64,000 nt of DNA from Sphingosinicella sp. BN140058 (GTDB lineage Bacteria > Pseudomonadota > Alphaproteobacteria > Sphingomonadales > Sphingomonadaceae): contig NZ_CP035501.1 in the NCBI RefSeq assembly GCF_004135585.1, positions 1,227,001 to 1,291,000 on the forward strand, in the 5' to 3' direction. The position numbers and the translations under genes were made by a program. The notes below the pieces were generated by a model. That model was not told the DNA's origin and made no database searches. It was given only the letters and a program-made list of their open reading frames with translations. Numbering within the stretch: the first letter of the stretch is position 1; each line of letters opens with the position of its first letter. Shown here piece by piece: positions 8,329-16,239 of this stretch.

Positions 8329-8709
8329 ATGTTCCGATCAAGACAATATGTGCTGGAGCTTGGCGGAGCGCTCGTCCTCTATGCCGTGCTGCTTGTCGCA
8401 GCGAATGCGATCGAGCGCGCGGTGCAGCCGGCCGCCACGCTCAAGCTGGTGATCAACCTCGCTCCGATGCTGGGCGCATTTGCCGCGGCTTGGGCCATCC
8501 TGCGGGGGCTATGGCGGATGGACGAAATGCAGCGCCGGATTCAATTCGACGCGATCGCCATCTCGTTCCTCGGCACCGCTCTCGTCACCTTCGGCTGGGG
8601 CTTTGCCGAAGGCGCTGGATTACCGCACCTGAGGGCGTTCGCGGTGTGGCCGATCATGGCCACCTTGTGGGGCCTGGGCATGGTCGTCGCCCAGCGCCGC
8701 TACCGGTGA
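8329..8709 (+). CDS. Small integral membrane protein paired with a Cro-type regulator
   Basis: A 126-residue protein with four hydrophobic segments (about 9-27, 41-60, 72-92 and 100-120) and a conserved-looking cytoplasmic loop WRMDEMQRRIQFDAI between the second and third. AGGAGG lies just before ATG 8329. The function is not recognised. Pairs of a four-helix membrane protein with a 60-70-residue XRE/YozG-type regulator, overlapping as here (GTGA), are common in proteobacteria and resemble membrane-stress or self-regulated units. Confidence 0.8.
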   Translation: MFRSRQYVLELGGALVLYAVLLVAANAIERAVQPAATLKLVINLAPMLGAFAAAWAILRGLWRMDEMQRRIQFDAIAISFLGTALVTFGWGFAEGAGLPHLRAFAVWPIMATLWGLGMVVAQRRYR

Positions 8710-8894
8710 ACAACCGCATGAAGGAATTGCGTCTTGCTCGGGCGTGGAGCCAGGGCAATCTCGCCGACGCGCTCTCCGTGTCGCGGCAGACGGTGAATGC
8801 GATCGAGAATGGGCGGTACGACCCAAGCCTGCCGCTGGCCTTCACGATCGCCGCTGTGTTCGGCCTCACCATCGAAGATATTTTCCAACCGTAA
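8706..8894 (+). CDS. Cro/CI (XRE, YozG-like) transcriptional regulator
   Basis: A 62-residue one-domain helix-turn-helix protein: MKELRLARAWSQGNLADALS (helices 1-2), VSRQTVNAIENGRYDPS (recognition helix and the typical NAIENGRY turn), ending AAVFGLTIEDIFQP. Short XRE members of this layout usually bind DNA as dimers and often control their own operon. GTG 8706 overlaps the upstream stop (GTGA); ATG 8718 is the alternative start. The inverted repeat at 8298-8319 is the obvious target. Confidence 0.88.
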   Translation: MNNRMKELRLARAWSQGNLADALSVSRQTVNAIENGRYDPSLPLAFTIAAVFGLTIEDIFQP

Positions 8895-8916
8895 ACAGTA
8901 GAACAGGAGAATAGAT

Positions 8917-9324
8917 ATGCGCACGCGAACCATGCTCGCGGCGATGGGGATCGCCTTGTCTTCGCCGGCGGCGGCGCGTGCCGAACTCGCCCCGCCACCA
9001 CACCCAATTTCGGCCGCGCAGGACCGCATCTCGGTGGTGGTCGAAGGGCATGGACCGGATGTGATCCTGATCCCCGGCCTCGCATCCTCGCGAGACGTCT
9101 GGTCCGGTCTGGCGACCCGGCTGAAGCGGACCCATCGGGTACATCTGGTCCAGCTTGCCGGATTCGGCGGGTCGCCTGCGGTCGAAGATCCTGGAAACCG
9201 GGTGGCCGCTCCGGCAGCCGAGGCGATCGCCGCCTACATCGGGCGCGAACGGCTGCGCGCCCCGGTCGAACGCGCCGCGATTGCGTTCGTCGATGGCCAC
9301 TCCCAGGCCCCGGCGAACAGATGA
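8917..9324 (+). pseudogene. C-terminally truncated secreted alpha/beta hydrolase
   Basis: 135 residues: a signal peptide (cleavage near ARAEL), then the alpha/beta hydrolase core start (VVVEGHGPDVILIPGLASSRDVW, HRVHLVQLAGFGG) and IAAYIGRERLRAPVERAAIAF. The frame reaches what looks like the nucleophile elbow (DGHSQA in place of G-H-S-x-G-G) and then ends within a few codons. Full members are about 270-300 residues, so the lid, acid and histidine parts are missing. A perfect terminator follows 6 bp after the stop. It keeps an AGGAG ribosome site (AACAGGAGAATAGAT before ATG). Called a remnant; a short functional secreted protein cannot be excluded. Confidence 0.65.
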
Positions 9325-9330
9325 CGACCC

Positions 9331-9362
9331 AAAGCGGCCGGCACACCGGTGCCGGCCGCTTT
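9331..9362. terminator. Bidirectional terminator hairpin
   Basis: A perfect 14-bp stem with a 4-nt loop (AAAGCGGCCGGCAC, ACCG, GTGCCGGCCGCTTT) lies between the convergent hydrolase remnant (+) and the DUF1294 gene (-). A/T ends on both arms allow use from either side. Confidence 0.88.
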
Positions 9363-9365
9363 GGC

Positions 9366-9641
9366 TCAGAAGACGAGAAGACCCAGCGCGACCCCCGCTT
9401 GCACCGCGGCGATGATCCAGAGCTGGGTCGAGAAAGGCTGCTTGCGCGTCTTGTGACGGAAGAGGTGTCGCGCCAGGAAGGCACCGGGCGTGCCGCCGAT
9501 CAGGGCAAGTCCGAGCAGGTCAGCTTCCGGGATGCGGCGGTCCCCCGCCCTCGCGCGGGATTTGTCCTGCCAGAAGCGGAGCATTGTCCACGCATTGAGC
9601 GACAACAGGATCACGGCAGCGATCGGGATCCAACCGTTCAC
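9366..9641 (-). CDS. DUF1294 family membrane protein
   Basis: A 91-residue protein with hydrophobic segments at about 3-19, 40-55 and 73-91. It carries the family's signature LLGLALIGGTPGAFLARHLF followed by RHKTRKQPF. GTG 9641 has an AAGGA site 9 bp upstream; the longer open frame beyond it overlaps the PilZ gene in another frame and is not credible. It starts 18 bp after the PilZ-domain gene ends, so the two are probably co-transcribed. Function of the family is unknown. Confidence 0.85.
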   Translation of the reverse strand: MNGWIPIAAVILLSLNAWTMLRFWQDKSRARAGDRRIPEADLLGLALIGGTPGAFLARHLFRHKTRKQPFSTQLWIIAAVQAGVALGLLVF

Positions 9642-9658
9642 GATGTGTATCCTTCGCG

Positions 9659-10105
9659 TCAGAAGAGCTTGCGGATGCGTCCGTGCTCGCCGCGTGTCTC
9701 GGCCTGGACTCGCGCCCAATCGTCCGAGTTGCGGACATCGTCGATCCCGATCGGATCCCAGCGCGAGACGCTGCGCGTCGCGTCCTCCGGCGGCTTGCGC
9801 GCTTCCGTCACCACCAGATCGTGCGCGACGGGATCGTAGAAACTGAGGCCGCACTGGCTGCCGATGCTCCACACGACCGCGGCGAGCACCTCGAGATCGC
9901 CGCGCTGGAGCAGGATGTCGCGCCCCTGCGCCGGCAGGTTCGAGCCTTCGGCCATCGCGCCGGTGCAGGAAAGGTTGCGCAGCAACACGGGGATCTTGCC
10001 GGTCGTGGTCACCAGCGTCGCATTGGCGTGGAGCCGCGCGCGCGGCGCAGCGCGACGCCCGATCGGCGACTGTCCGAAAGTCTTGAAGGCCGGATTGGTG
10101 GCCAT
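9659..10105 (-). CDS. PilZ-domain protein, probable cyclic-di-GMP effector
   Basis: 148 residues with both halves of the PilZ ligand signature: an R-x-x-x-R run in GRRAAPRARL (about 17-24) and the N-x-S-x-x-G motif in LLRNLSCTGAM (about 42-52), followed by beta strands ending VVWSIGSQCGLSFYDPV. Single-domain PilZ proteins bind cyclic di-GMP and act on motility, polysaccharide synthesis or other targets. A GGDEF and an HD-GYP gene lie 2-5 kb away, so a local signalling link is plausible. The C-terminal 50 residues are charged and not recognised. Confidence 0.8.
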   Translation of the reverse strand: MATNPAFKTFGQSPIGRRAAPRARLHANATLVTTTGKIPVLLRNLSCTGAMAEGSNLPAQGRDILLQRGDLEVLAAVVWSIGSQCGLSFYDPVAHDLVVTEARKPPEDATRSVSRWDPIGIDDVRNSDDWARVQAETRGEHGRIRKLF

Positions 10106-10223
10106 GCAACGGGTCCTCTTATGCTGGAAGAACCCTATCCCGACATGCCTAAGATCCGATTAACCCTCGCCATCGGGTGATTGCGTCAGGGTTTGTACGG
10201 AGGTCGGCGCCTCTCGCCTCCGG

Positions 10224-10745
10224 TCAGTGCGCCCATTCCTGTTTCAGGACTTCGGCAGTCTTGCCGTCCCACTTGATCTCGATCTTGCGGCCGCGGGGAT
10301 CGCCGCTTTCGGCACCGAACAGTTCGTAGATGACGAGCCCGTCGGCCTGGCTGCTCTCGATCACCCGATTGGGCGTGAAGGCGGCGTCGTGGGCGGCCGC
10401 TGCCCGTCGCACTGCAACCGGCGCGACATCGAAGCCGATGTCCCGCTGGGTCTCGACGACCCGCCAGCGTCCACCCTCCTCCATGATGTCGAATTCGATC
10501 TCGGATCCGTCGGCAAGCGTGCCTTCGACGTCGAAATAGCGCCGCCCCTCTCGAGTCTCGGCTTCCGCTTCGACCGGGGTGAAGCTCGGGCGCGCGGCCC
10601 TGGCGGCGGCGAGCACGGCTGGCGGCACGTCACGAAGCGCAACTTCCGCTTTACCGGAGCTTGCGACCTTGCCGTCCTGAGCCGCCGCCTGAGACGCGCT
10701 CGCCGCCAGAAATAGGATCGCGAGAACCAGCCTGTTCGTCATCAT
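10224..10745 (-). CDS. Secreted PepSY-like hypothetical protein
   Basis: A 173-residue exported protein starting at ATG 10745 (ATG 10742 adjacent) behind an AAAGGAG site. A signal peptide with the SQAAAQ cleavage region is clear. The mature part looks like two PepSY/beta-lactamase-inhibitor-like repeats: PPAVLAAARAARPSFTPVEA, then RRYFDVEG and EIEFDIMEEG. The first is a helix-strand unit on the pattern 'A....A....P.......E.E...G..Y.V.G'. Such proteins are periplasmic and of uncertain role. It is divergent from the MFS gene. Confidence 0.7.
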   Translation of the reverse strand: MMTNRLVLAILFLAASASQAAAQDGKVASSGKAEVALRDVPPAVLAAARAARPSFTPVEAEAETREGRRYFDVEGTLADGSEIEFDIMEEGGRWRVVETQRDIGFDVAPVAVRRAAAAHDAAFTPNRVIESSQADGLVIYELFGAESGDPRGRKIEIKWDGKTAEVLKQEWAH

Positions 10746-10855
10746 CCGTCTCCTTTCCTGCCACATCCCGCTTCAGCCGGATTGTGCATGACACCGGTTT
10801 CCCTTACAACCTCCGCGGAGACTCCGTAAGAGGGGTCCGTGGAGGGATTGTCCTG

Positions 10856-12154
10856 ATGGCCAAGAGTTTCGAGGAGGCGGCGGAGACCGGCGCCCCGAAT
10901 GCACGGGTCGGACGCGTTCGCTGGGTGATCGTTGCCCTGCTGTTCGCCGCGACCGCGATCAATTACGTCGACCGGCAGATGATCGGACTGCTGAAGCCCA
11001 CGCTCCAGGGCGAATTCGGCTGGACCGAGACGACCTATGCCGACATCGTCTTCTACTTCCAGCTTGCCTACGCGATCGGCTATATCGTGTTCGGCAACGT
11101 CGTCGACCGGATCGGCGCACGGCTCGGCTATTCGGTCGCATTCGTCGTGTGGACCGCCGCGCACATGCTGCACGGCGCGGTGAGCTCTGTGTTCGGCTTT
11201 GCCCTGGTGCGCGCGATGCTCGGCATCGGCGAGAGCGGCAACTTCCCGGCCGGGCTCAAGGCGGTGACCGAGTGGTTCCCGAAGAAGGAACGCGCCTTCG
11301 CCACCGGCCTGTTCAACGCCGGAGCCAATGTCGGCGCGATCATCACGCCGCTGATCGTCCCGGCGCTCACGCTGGCCTATGGCTGGCGCGGCGCGTTCGT
11401 GATCACCGGCGCGATCAGCCTGCTGTGGCTGGTCGCCTGGATCGCGATCTACCGCCGTCCGCGCGAATCGAAGCGGCTGTCCGCGGCCGAGCTCGCTTAT
11501 ATCGAAAGCGATCCGGCCGATCCCGCTCACAAGGTGCCGTGGATCCGCCTGATCGGCCGCAAGGAAACGTGGGCCTTCGCGGTCGGCAAGTTCCTGACCG
11601 ATCCGGTCTGGTGGATGTTCCTGTTCTGGCTGCCGGATTTCCTCGTCAAACGTCACGGTCTCGATCTCAAGACGTTCGGCCCGCCTTTGGTCGTGATCTA
11701 CGTCGTCTCTGACGTCGGCTCGATCGTCGGCGGCTGGTTCTCGTCGCGGCTGATCCATCGCGGCTGGTCGATCAATGCGGCGCGCAAGACGACGATGCTG
11801 ATCTGCGCCCTGTGCGTGACGCCGATCTTCTTCGCGCAGTACGTCGACAATCTGTGGATCGCGGTCGCGATCATCAGCCTGGCGACCGCAGCGCACCAGG
11901 CCTGGTCGGCCAACCTCTACACGCTGCCGTCCGACATGTTCCCGCGCAAGGCGGTCGGTTCGGTGATCGGCATCGGCGGCACCGCCGGTGCGGTCGGCGG
12001 CATGATCTTCTCGCTCTACATCGGCCAGGTGCTGGAGCGGGTCGGCAGCTACCAGCTGATCTTCATCGTCGCGGGCGTCGTCTATCTGCTCGCGCTCGGG
12101 ATCATCCATCTGCTCTCGCCGCGCCTCGATCACGCGGACGTCGCGGACGCCTGA
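10856..12154 (+). CDS. MFS transporter, hexuronate/anion:cation symporter type
   Basis: 432 residues with about 12 membrane segments. The start ATG 10856 follows GGAGGG; longer frames run through the divergent promoter region. Features of the ACS (ExuT-like) branch are INYVDRQMIGLLKP at the first helix, the D-R-I-G-A-R loop after helix 2 (VVDRIGARLGY), GIGESGNFPAGLKAV in helix 4 and TEWFPKKERAFATG. Substrates in this group are sugar acids and other organic anions; none can be assigned here. It stands alone, closed by the terminator at 12175-12204. Confidence 0.9.
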   Translation: MAKSFEEAAETGAPNARVGRVRWVIVALLFAATAINYVDRQMIGLLKPTLQGEFGWTETTYADIVFYFQLAYAIGYIVFGNVVDRIGARLGYSVAFVVWTAAHMLHGAVSSVFGFALVRAMLGIGESGNFPAGLKAVTEWFPKKERAFATGLFNAGANVGAIITPLIVPALTLAYGWRGAFVITGAISLLWLVAWIAIYRRPRESKRLSAAELAYIESDPADPAHKVPWIRLIGRKETWAFAVGKFLTDPVWWMFLFWLPDFLVKRHGLDLKTFGPPLVVIYVVSDVGSIVGGWFSSRLIHRGWSINAARKTTMLICALCVTPIFFAQYVDNLWIAVAIISLATAAHQAWSANLYTLPSDMFPRKAVGSVIGIGGTAGAVGGMIFSLYIGQVLERVGSYQLIFIVAGVVYLLALGIIHLLSPRLDHADVADA

Positions 12155-12174
12155 TCACCGCGCCGCCAGGCTGG

Positions 12175-12204
12175 AAGGGGTTCGGCTTCGGCCGGGCCCC
12201 TTTT
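12175..12204 (+). terminator. Terminator after the MFS transporter gene
   Basis: An outer AAGGGG/CCCCTT stem encloses an inner perfect CGGC-TTCG-GCCG hairpin with a UUCG tetraloop, and is followed by TTTT. Confidence 0.85.
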
Positions 12205-12343
12205 CGTTGGGATCGTGGCCGATGCGGATCCGGTCCAATCATCCCTTTGATCGTCTGACCGCGCCGTCTATAGCCCTCGCAACGGCCGCCTGCGTCGCGC
12301 GGAGCGCCGGAGGCAGGCACAGCCGCAGTCGAGGCGCCAGGAA

Positions 12344-13570
12344 TTGAGCATCATCACTCAGATCGATCGCTACGTCGCGAAGCAGATCTTCGTGCCGCTG
12401 CTCGGCACGCTGACGCTCGCGGCGATGCTGCTGATCCTCGAAAAGATGCTGCGCCTGTTCGATTTCGTGGTCAGCGAGGGCGGTCCGGTCCAGGTCGTCT
12501 GGAAGATGCTCGCCAATCTCATACCGGAATATCTTGCGCTCGGCATTCCGATCGGCCTGCTGCTCGGCGTGCTGATCGCCTTCCGCAAGCTCGCGCTCTC
12601 GTCCGAGCTCGACAGCCTGCGCGCCGTCGGCCTGGGTTACGGCCGGCTGCTGCGCGTGCCGATGCTGTATGCCATCGCGTTGATGGCGCTCAACCTCGCC
12701 ATCGTTGGTTTCATCCAGCCCAAGGCGCGCTACGCGTATGAGGAGCTGCGCTTCGAGCTGCGCTCCGGCGCGCTCGGCGCCTCGATCAAGGTCGGCGAGT
12801 TCACCAACCTCGGCAAACGCATGACGCTCCGTGTCGAGCAGAGCGAGAATAAGGGCCGGCTGCTGCACGGCGTGTTCGTCCGTGCCGAAACCCGCGACGG
12901 CAAGTCGCTTGCGGTCACCGCCGATCACGGCACCTTCCTCGCCACCGACGATCCCGATACGATCATCCTGCGGCTGGCCAACGGCCGTCTCGTCCACAAT
13001 GCGCCGGGCTTTCGGGCGCCGCGCGTGCTCAGCTTCCAGGCGCACGATCTGCCGATCGATCTTCCCGCGATCGAGCGCTTCCGCGGCCGCGGGCATGGCG
13101 ACGAGGAGGAGCTCACCATTCCCGAGCTCGTCCGCCAAGGCCATTCGGAGGCGCTGCCCCGCCAGACCCAGGCGGCGATCCGGGCCAATTTCCACTATCG
13201 CGTCGTCGAAGTGGTGATGATGCTGCTGATGCCCGGCCTCGCAGTCGCGCTCGCCGTTCCGCCCAAGCGCAGCACGTCGGGCCTCGGCATCTTCCTGTCG
13301 ATCGTGATGGTGGTCACCTATCACAAGGTGAACCAATATGCGGAGCAAATGGGCGGCCAGGGCCGGATCGATCCGATCATCGCCTTGTGGGTTCCGTTCA
13401 CGATCTTTGCCGGACTGATCGGCTGGATGTTCTGGACGCTCGCCTACAAGCCGGGCGGCCAGCCGATCGGCGGACTGGAGCGGATCGCCGCCAAGGCTGC
13501 CAAGGCGCTCGGCCGCGTCCTTCGGTTTGGCCGCTTCCGTCCGCGCCGCGAGCTCGCACCCGCAGAATGA
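12344..13570 (+). CDS. lptF: LPS/glycolipid export permease LptF
   Basis: 408 residues from TTG 12344: N-terminal amphipathic start (QIDRYVAKQIFVPLLGTLTL), membrane segments near 15-40, 55-80 and 95-125, a periplasmic beta-jellyroll region (about 130-270), then three C-terminal segments ending in an Arg-rich tail. With LptG and the LptB ATPase it extracts glycolipid from the inner membrane and feeds the trans-envelope bridge. Its stop overlaps lptG (ATGA). In sphingomonads, which carry glycosphingolipid rather than typical LPS, the cargo may be different (inference). Confidence 0.93.
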   Translation: MSIITQIDRYVAKQIFVPLLGTLTLAAMLLILEKMLRLFDFVVSEGGPVQVVWKMLANLIPEYLALGIPIGLLLGVLIAFRKLALSSELDSLRAVGLGYGRLLRVPMLYAIALMALNLAIVGFIQPKARYAYEELRFELRSGALGASIKVGEFTNLGKRMTLRVEQSENKGRLLHGVFVRAETRDGKSLAVTADHGTFLATDDPDTIILRLANGRLVHNAPGFRAPRVLSFQAHDLPIDLPAIERFRGRGHGDEEELTIPELVRQGHSEALPRQTQAAIRANFHYRVVEVVMMLLMPGLAVALAVPPKRSTSGLGIFLSIVMVVTYHKVNQYAEQMGGQGRIDPIIALWVPFTIFAGLIGWMFWTLAYKPGGQPIGGLERIAAKAAKALGRVLRFGRFRPRRELAPAE

Positions 13571-14664
13571 TCAACGTCCAGTTTTTCCCGTCCCGCCGCA
13601 TCGCCTGGTACATGGCGAAGATGTTCCTGCTCCGCAGCCTTGCGGTGCTGGCGGCGCTGGTGGTCATCCTGATGACGCTCGATCTGCTCGGCGAATCCGG
13701 CAAGATCCTGCGCGTCCCGGGCAATGGTGACGCCGAATTGTGGCGTTACGTATCGCTCAGGGTGCCGCAGCTGATTGCGCGCTTCCTGCCCTTCGCGGTG
13801 CTGCTCGGGACGCTGATCGCGCTCGCCACCTTGAACCAGAACAGCGAAGTGGTGAGCATGAAGGCGGCCGGAATCTCCGCCCATCAGATCATCGCCCCCC
13901 TGATCCTGGCCAGCCTGTTGGTCGCAGCCTTCAGCTTCGTGTTCAACGAGCGCATCGTCACCCGCGCGACCGAGACGCTCAACGCGTGGACCAAGGTCGA
14001 TTACGGGCCGGTGCCCAAGGATACGGGCATCGTGCCCAACGTCTGGGTCCGCTTCGGCGACGATCTCGTCCTCGCGCGCGAAGTGCGGGGCAGCGGTGCT
14101 TCCACCCGTCTCGCCAACATCACCATCTATGATCGCCGCTGGGAGACTCTCCAGCGCATCGTCAACGCCAAGTCGGCGCGGCCCGAAAATGGCGGCTGGC
14201 GGCTCGAGCAGGTCGACACGTTCGATGTCGACAAGGGCGTCAAGAGAGAGCTGCCGGTGCTCCGTTTCGGGGAAGGGCTCGATCCCACCCAATTCACCCT
14301 GTCGCGAGTCGACGCGGACGAGGAAACGTTCGGCACCCTGCGCTCTGCAATCCACGAACTCCGCGTCGCCGGCCGGCCGACGGCAGAGCTCGAAACCGGC
14401 TTGTGGCACAAATTCTCGGGCCCGCTGTCAGCCGTCCTGATGCCGCTGCTCGCCGCCGTCGCTGCATTCGGGCTGGCGCGCTCGGGGCAGCTGTTCGTCC
14501 GCGCCGTGATCGGCATGGCGCTCGGCTTTGCCTATTTCGTCGCAGACAATTTCGCGCTCGCCATGGGCAATCTCGGGGCGTACCCGCCGCTGCTGGCGGC
14601 CTGGGCGCCCTTCGCCCTGTTCCTGCTGATCGGCGAGACGGTCCTGATCCGGACCGAGGAATGA
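13567..14664 (+). CDS. lptG: LPS/glycolipid export permease LptG
   Basis: 365 residues starting at ATG 13567, which overlaps the lptF stop. It has the LptG layout: N-terminal RIAWYMAKMFLLRSLAVLAAL helix, VPQLIARFLPFAVLLGTLIAL with the coupling-helix region NSEVVSMKAAGIS, a periplasmic jellyroll (about 130-270), and three C-terminal helices. It forms the heterodimeric permease with LptF. It overlaps the flippase gene by 4 bp, so all three are one translationally coupled unit. Confidence 0.93.
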   Translation: MINVQFFPSRRIAWYMAKMFLLRSLAVLAALVVILMTLDLLGESGKILRVPGNGDAELWRYVSLRVPQLIARFLPFAVLLGTLIALATLNQNSEVVSMKAAGISAHQIIAPLILASLLVAAFSFVFNERIVTRATETLNAWTKVDYGPVPKDTGIVPNVWVRFGDDLVLAREVRGSGASTRLANITIYDRRWETLQRIVNAKSARPENGGWRLEQVDTFDVDKGVKRELPVLRFGEGLDPTQFTLSRVDADEETFGTLRSAIHELRVAGRPTAELETGLWHKFSGPLSAVLMPLLAAVAAFGLARSGQLFVRAVIGMALGFAYFVADNFALAMGNLGAYPPLLAAWAPFALFLLIGETVLIRTEE

Positions 14665-16184
14665 GCGAAGATCCGGAGGCGCAGGCCGCGTCGGTTACCC
14701 GGCGCGACGTTGCGCGTGGCGCCGGCCTCGCCGGCCTCTCGCGGCTGAGCGCGCTGATCGACGCGATTGCCCAGCCCGCTTATACCTGGCTGTTCGGCCT
14801 TACCGGCTACGGCATCTATGTCGTGCTGTGGGGCGCGGTGAACATGGCCTCGAACCTCGCCGACCTTTCGATGACCAGCGCCCTGCAGCGCGTCGTCCCC
14901 GGCGAAGCGGACGAGGATCGTGCCCACGGCTACGTTCGAGCGGCCTTGCTGCTCGCGGTGGCGCCGTCGATCGTGATCGCCGCCCTGGTCTCCTGGCAGG
15001 CGAATGCGGTTGCCGGCCTGTTTTCGGCCGCTCCCGACGATCTTGCCCATCTGCCGCGGATGGTCGGCATCTTCGTCTGGGCGCTGCCGGTGTGGACCTT
15101 CATTGAAGTGTCGACCTCGGCCGCGCGCGCGCGCCGCGCCTTCGGGCCGGAAATCCGGATCCGTCTGTTCTGGGAACAGATCGCCCGGATCCTGTTCGCC
15201 TGCGGCTTCTTCCTGCTGGGGCTGGACAGCCTTGGCCTGGTCGTCGCCCACCTCTGCTCGCTGACCTTGACGGCGATACTCTGCATCCGCCTGCTCGGCC
15301 GCTATTATTCATTGAAGCGCCTGCTCACCGCCCGCGTCGACAGGGCGCAGATTCTCGCCTTGCTCGGCACCGGCCTTGCCCTTCTGCCCGCCTCCGCCTC
15401 CCGCCGGATGCTGATCGATGCCCCGCCGGTGGTGCTCAACCTGATGATCCCCGGCGCCCGCGGCGCCGCCGCCGCAGGCCTGTTCGAGATCGCCCGCAAG
15501 ATCTCGACCGTCCCGCTGGCGGTGCGGCAGGCCTTCCAATATGTGATGGCGCCGCTCGCCTCCGCGCAGGCCGGGCTCAACCGCGCTGCGATCGGGCCAC
15601 TCTACCATTTCGCCTCGCGGGTCTCGACGGCGCTGGTGGTGCCGCTCGCAGGCCTGCTGATCTTCGCCGGCACCGACATCCTCAGCCTCTACCGGCACGA
15701 AGCACGGGAGGCGCTGCCTCTGCTCTACATCCTGGTCGCCGCGCGCGGCATCGAGGCGATCGTCGGGCCGGCGACGCCGATCGTCGAAATGACCGGACAC
15801 CGCGTGCTGCCGCTGCTCAACAGCCTGATCGGCGTGTTCGTCTGGGCGGTGCTGATCATCATCCTCGTGCCCACCCACGAGGCGTATGGCATGGCGATTG
15901 CCAACGGCCTGGCGACGGTGGCGACCGCCTATGCGGCGACGGTGGAGCTGCGGATCTCCGACAAATTGTGGCCGTTCGATCGCAAGCTCGCCCAGGGGCT
16001 CGGCATAGGTCTCGCCGGCAACGCGTTGATGGCGACGGCCGAATATTGGCTGGACGGCCCGATCCGCTTCGGCCTCGTCCTGCTGCTGTGGGCGGCGACG
16101 AGCTGGTCAGCGCTTCGCCTCGGCCTCACCCGCTCGGACCGCGAGGCGCTCGGCGGACTGTCGCGGCGCCTTCGGCTGATCTGA
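14661..16184 (+). CDS. Oligosaccharide flippase/MOP-superfamily membrane protein
   Basis: 507 residues with about 12-14 hydrophobic segments and no large soluble domain, consistent with a Wzx/MurJ-like (MOP) flippase. The N-terminus ARGAGLAGLSRLSALIDAIA resembles the first helix of polysaccharide-repeat flippases, and acidic or basic residues are scattered in the helices as expected for a lipid-linked sugar pump. ATG 14661 overlaps lptG (ATGA). Coupling to lptFG suggests it handles an envelope glycolipid or capsule intermediate. Exact substrate unknown. Confidence 0.8.
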   Translation: MSEDPEAQAASVTRRDVARGAGLAGLSRLSALIDAIAQPAYTWLFGLTGYGIYVVLWGAVNMASNLADLSMTSALQRVVPGEADEDRAHGYVRAALLLAVAPSIVIAALVSWQANAVAGLFSAAPDDLAHLPRMVGIFVWALPVWTFIEVSTSAARARRAFGPEIRIRLFWEQIARILFACGFFLLGLDSLGLVVAHLCSLTLTAILCIRLLGRYYSLKRLLTARVDRAQILALLGTGLALLPASASRRMLIDAPPVVLNLMIPGARGAAAAGLFEIARKISTVPLAVRQAFQYVMAPLASAQAGLNRAAIGPLYHFASRVSTALVVPLAGLLIFAGTDILSLYRHEAREALPLLYILVAARGIEAIVGPATPIVEMTGHRVLPLLNSLIGVFVWAVLIIILVPTHEAYGMAIANGLATVATAYAATVELRISDKLWPFDRKLAQGLGIGLAGNALMATAEYWLDGPIRFGLVLLLWAATSWSALRLGLTRSDREALGGLSRRLRLI

Positions 16185-16239
16185 ACGGCCGCGGACGCCT
16201 CAAAACCGCCTTATTGAGAATCCAGGGAAAGTAGCCATA

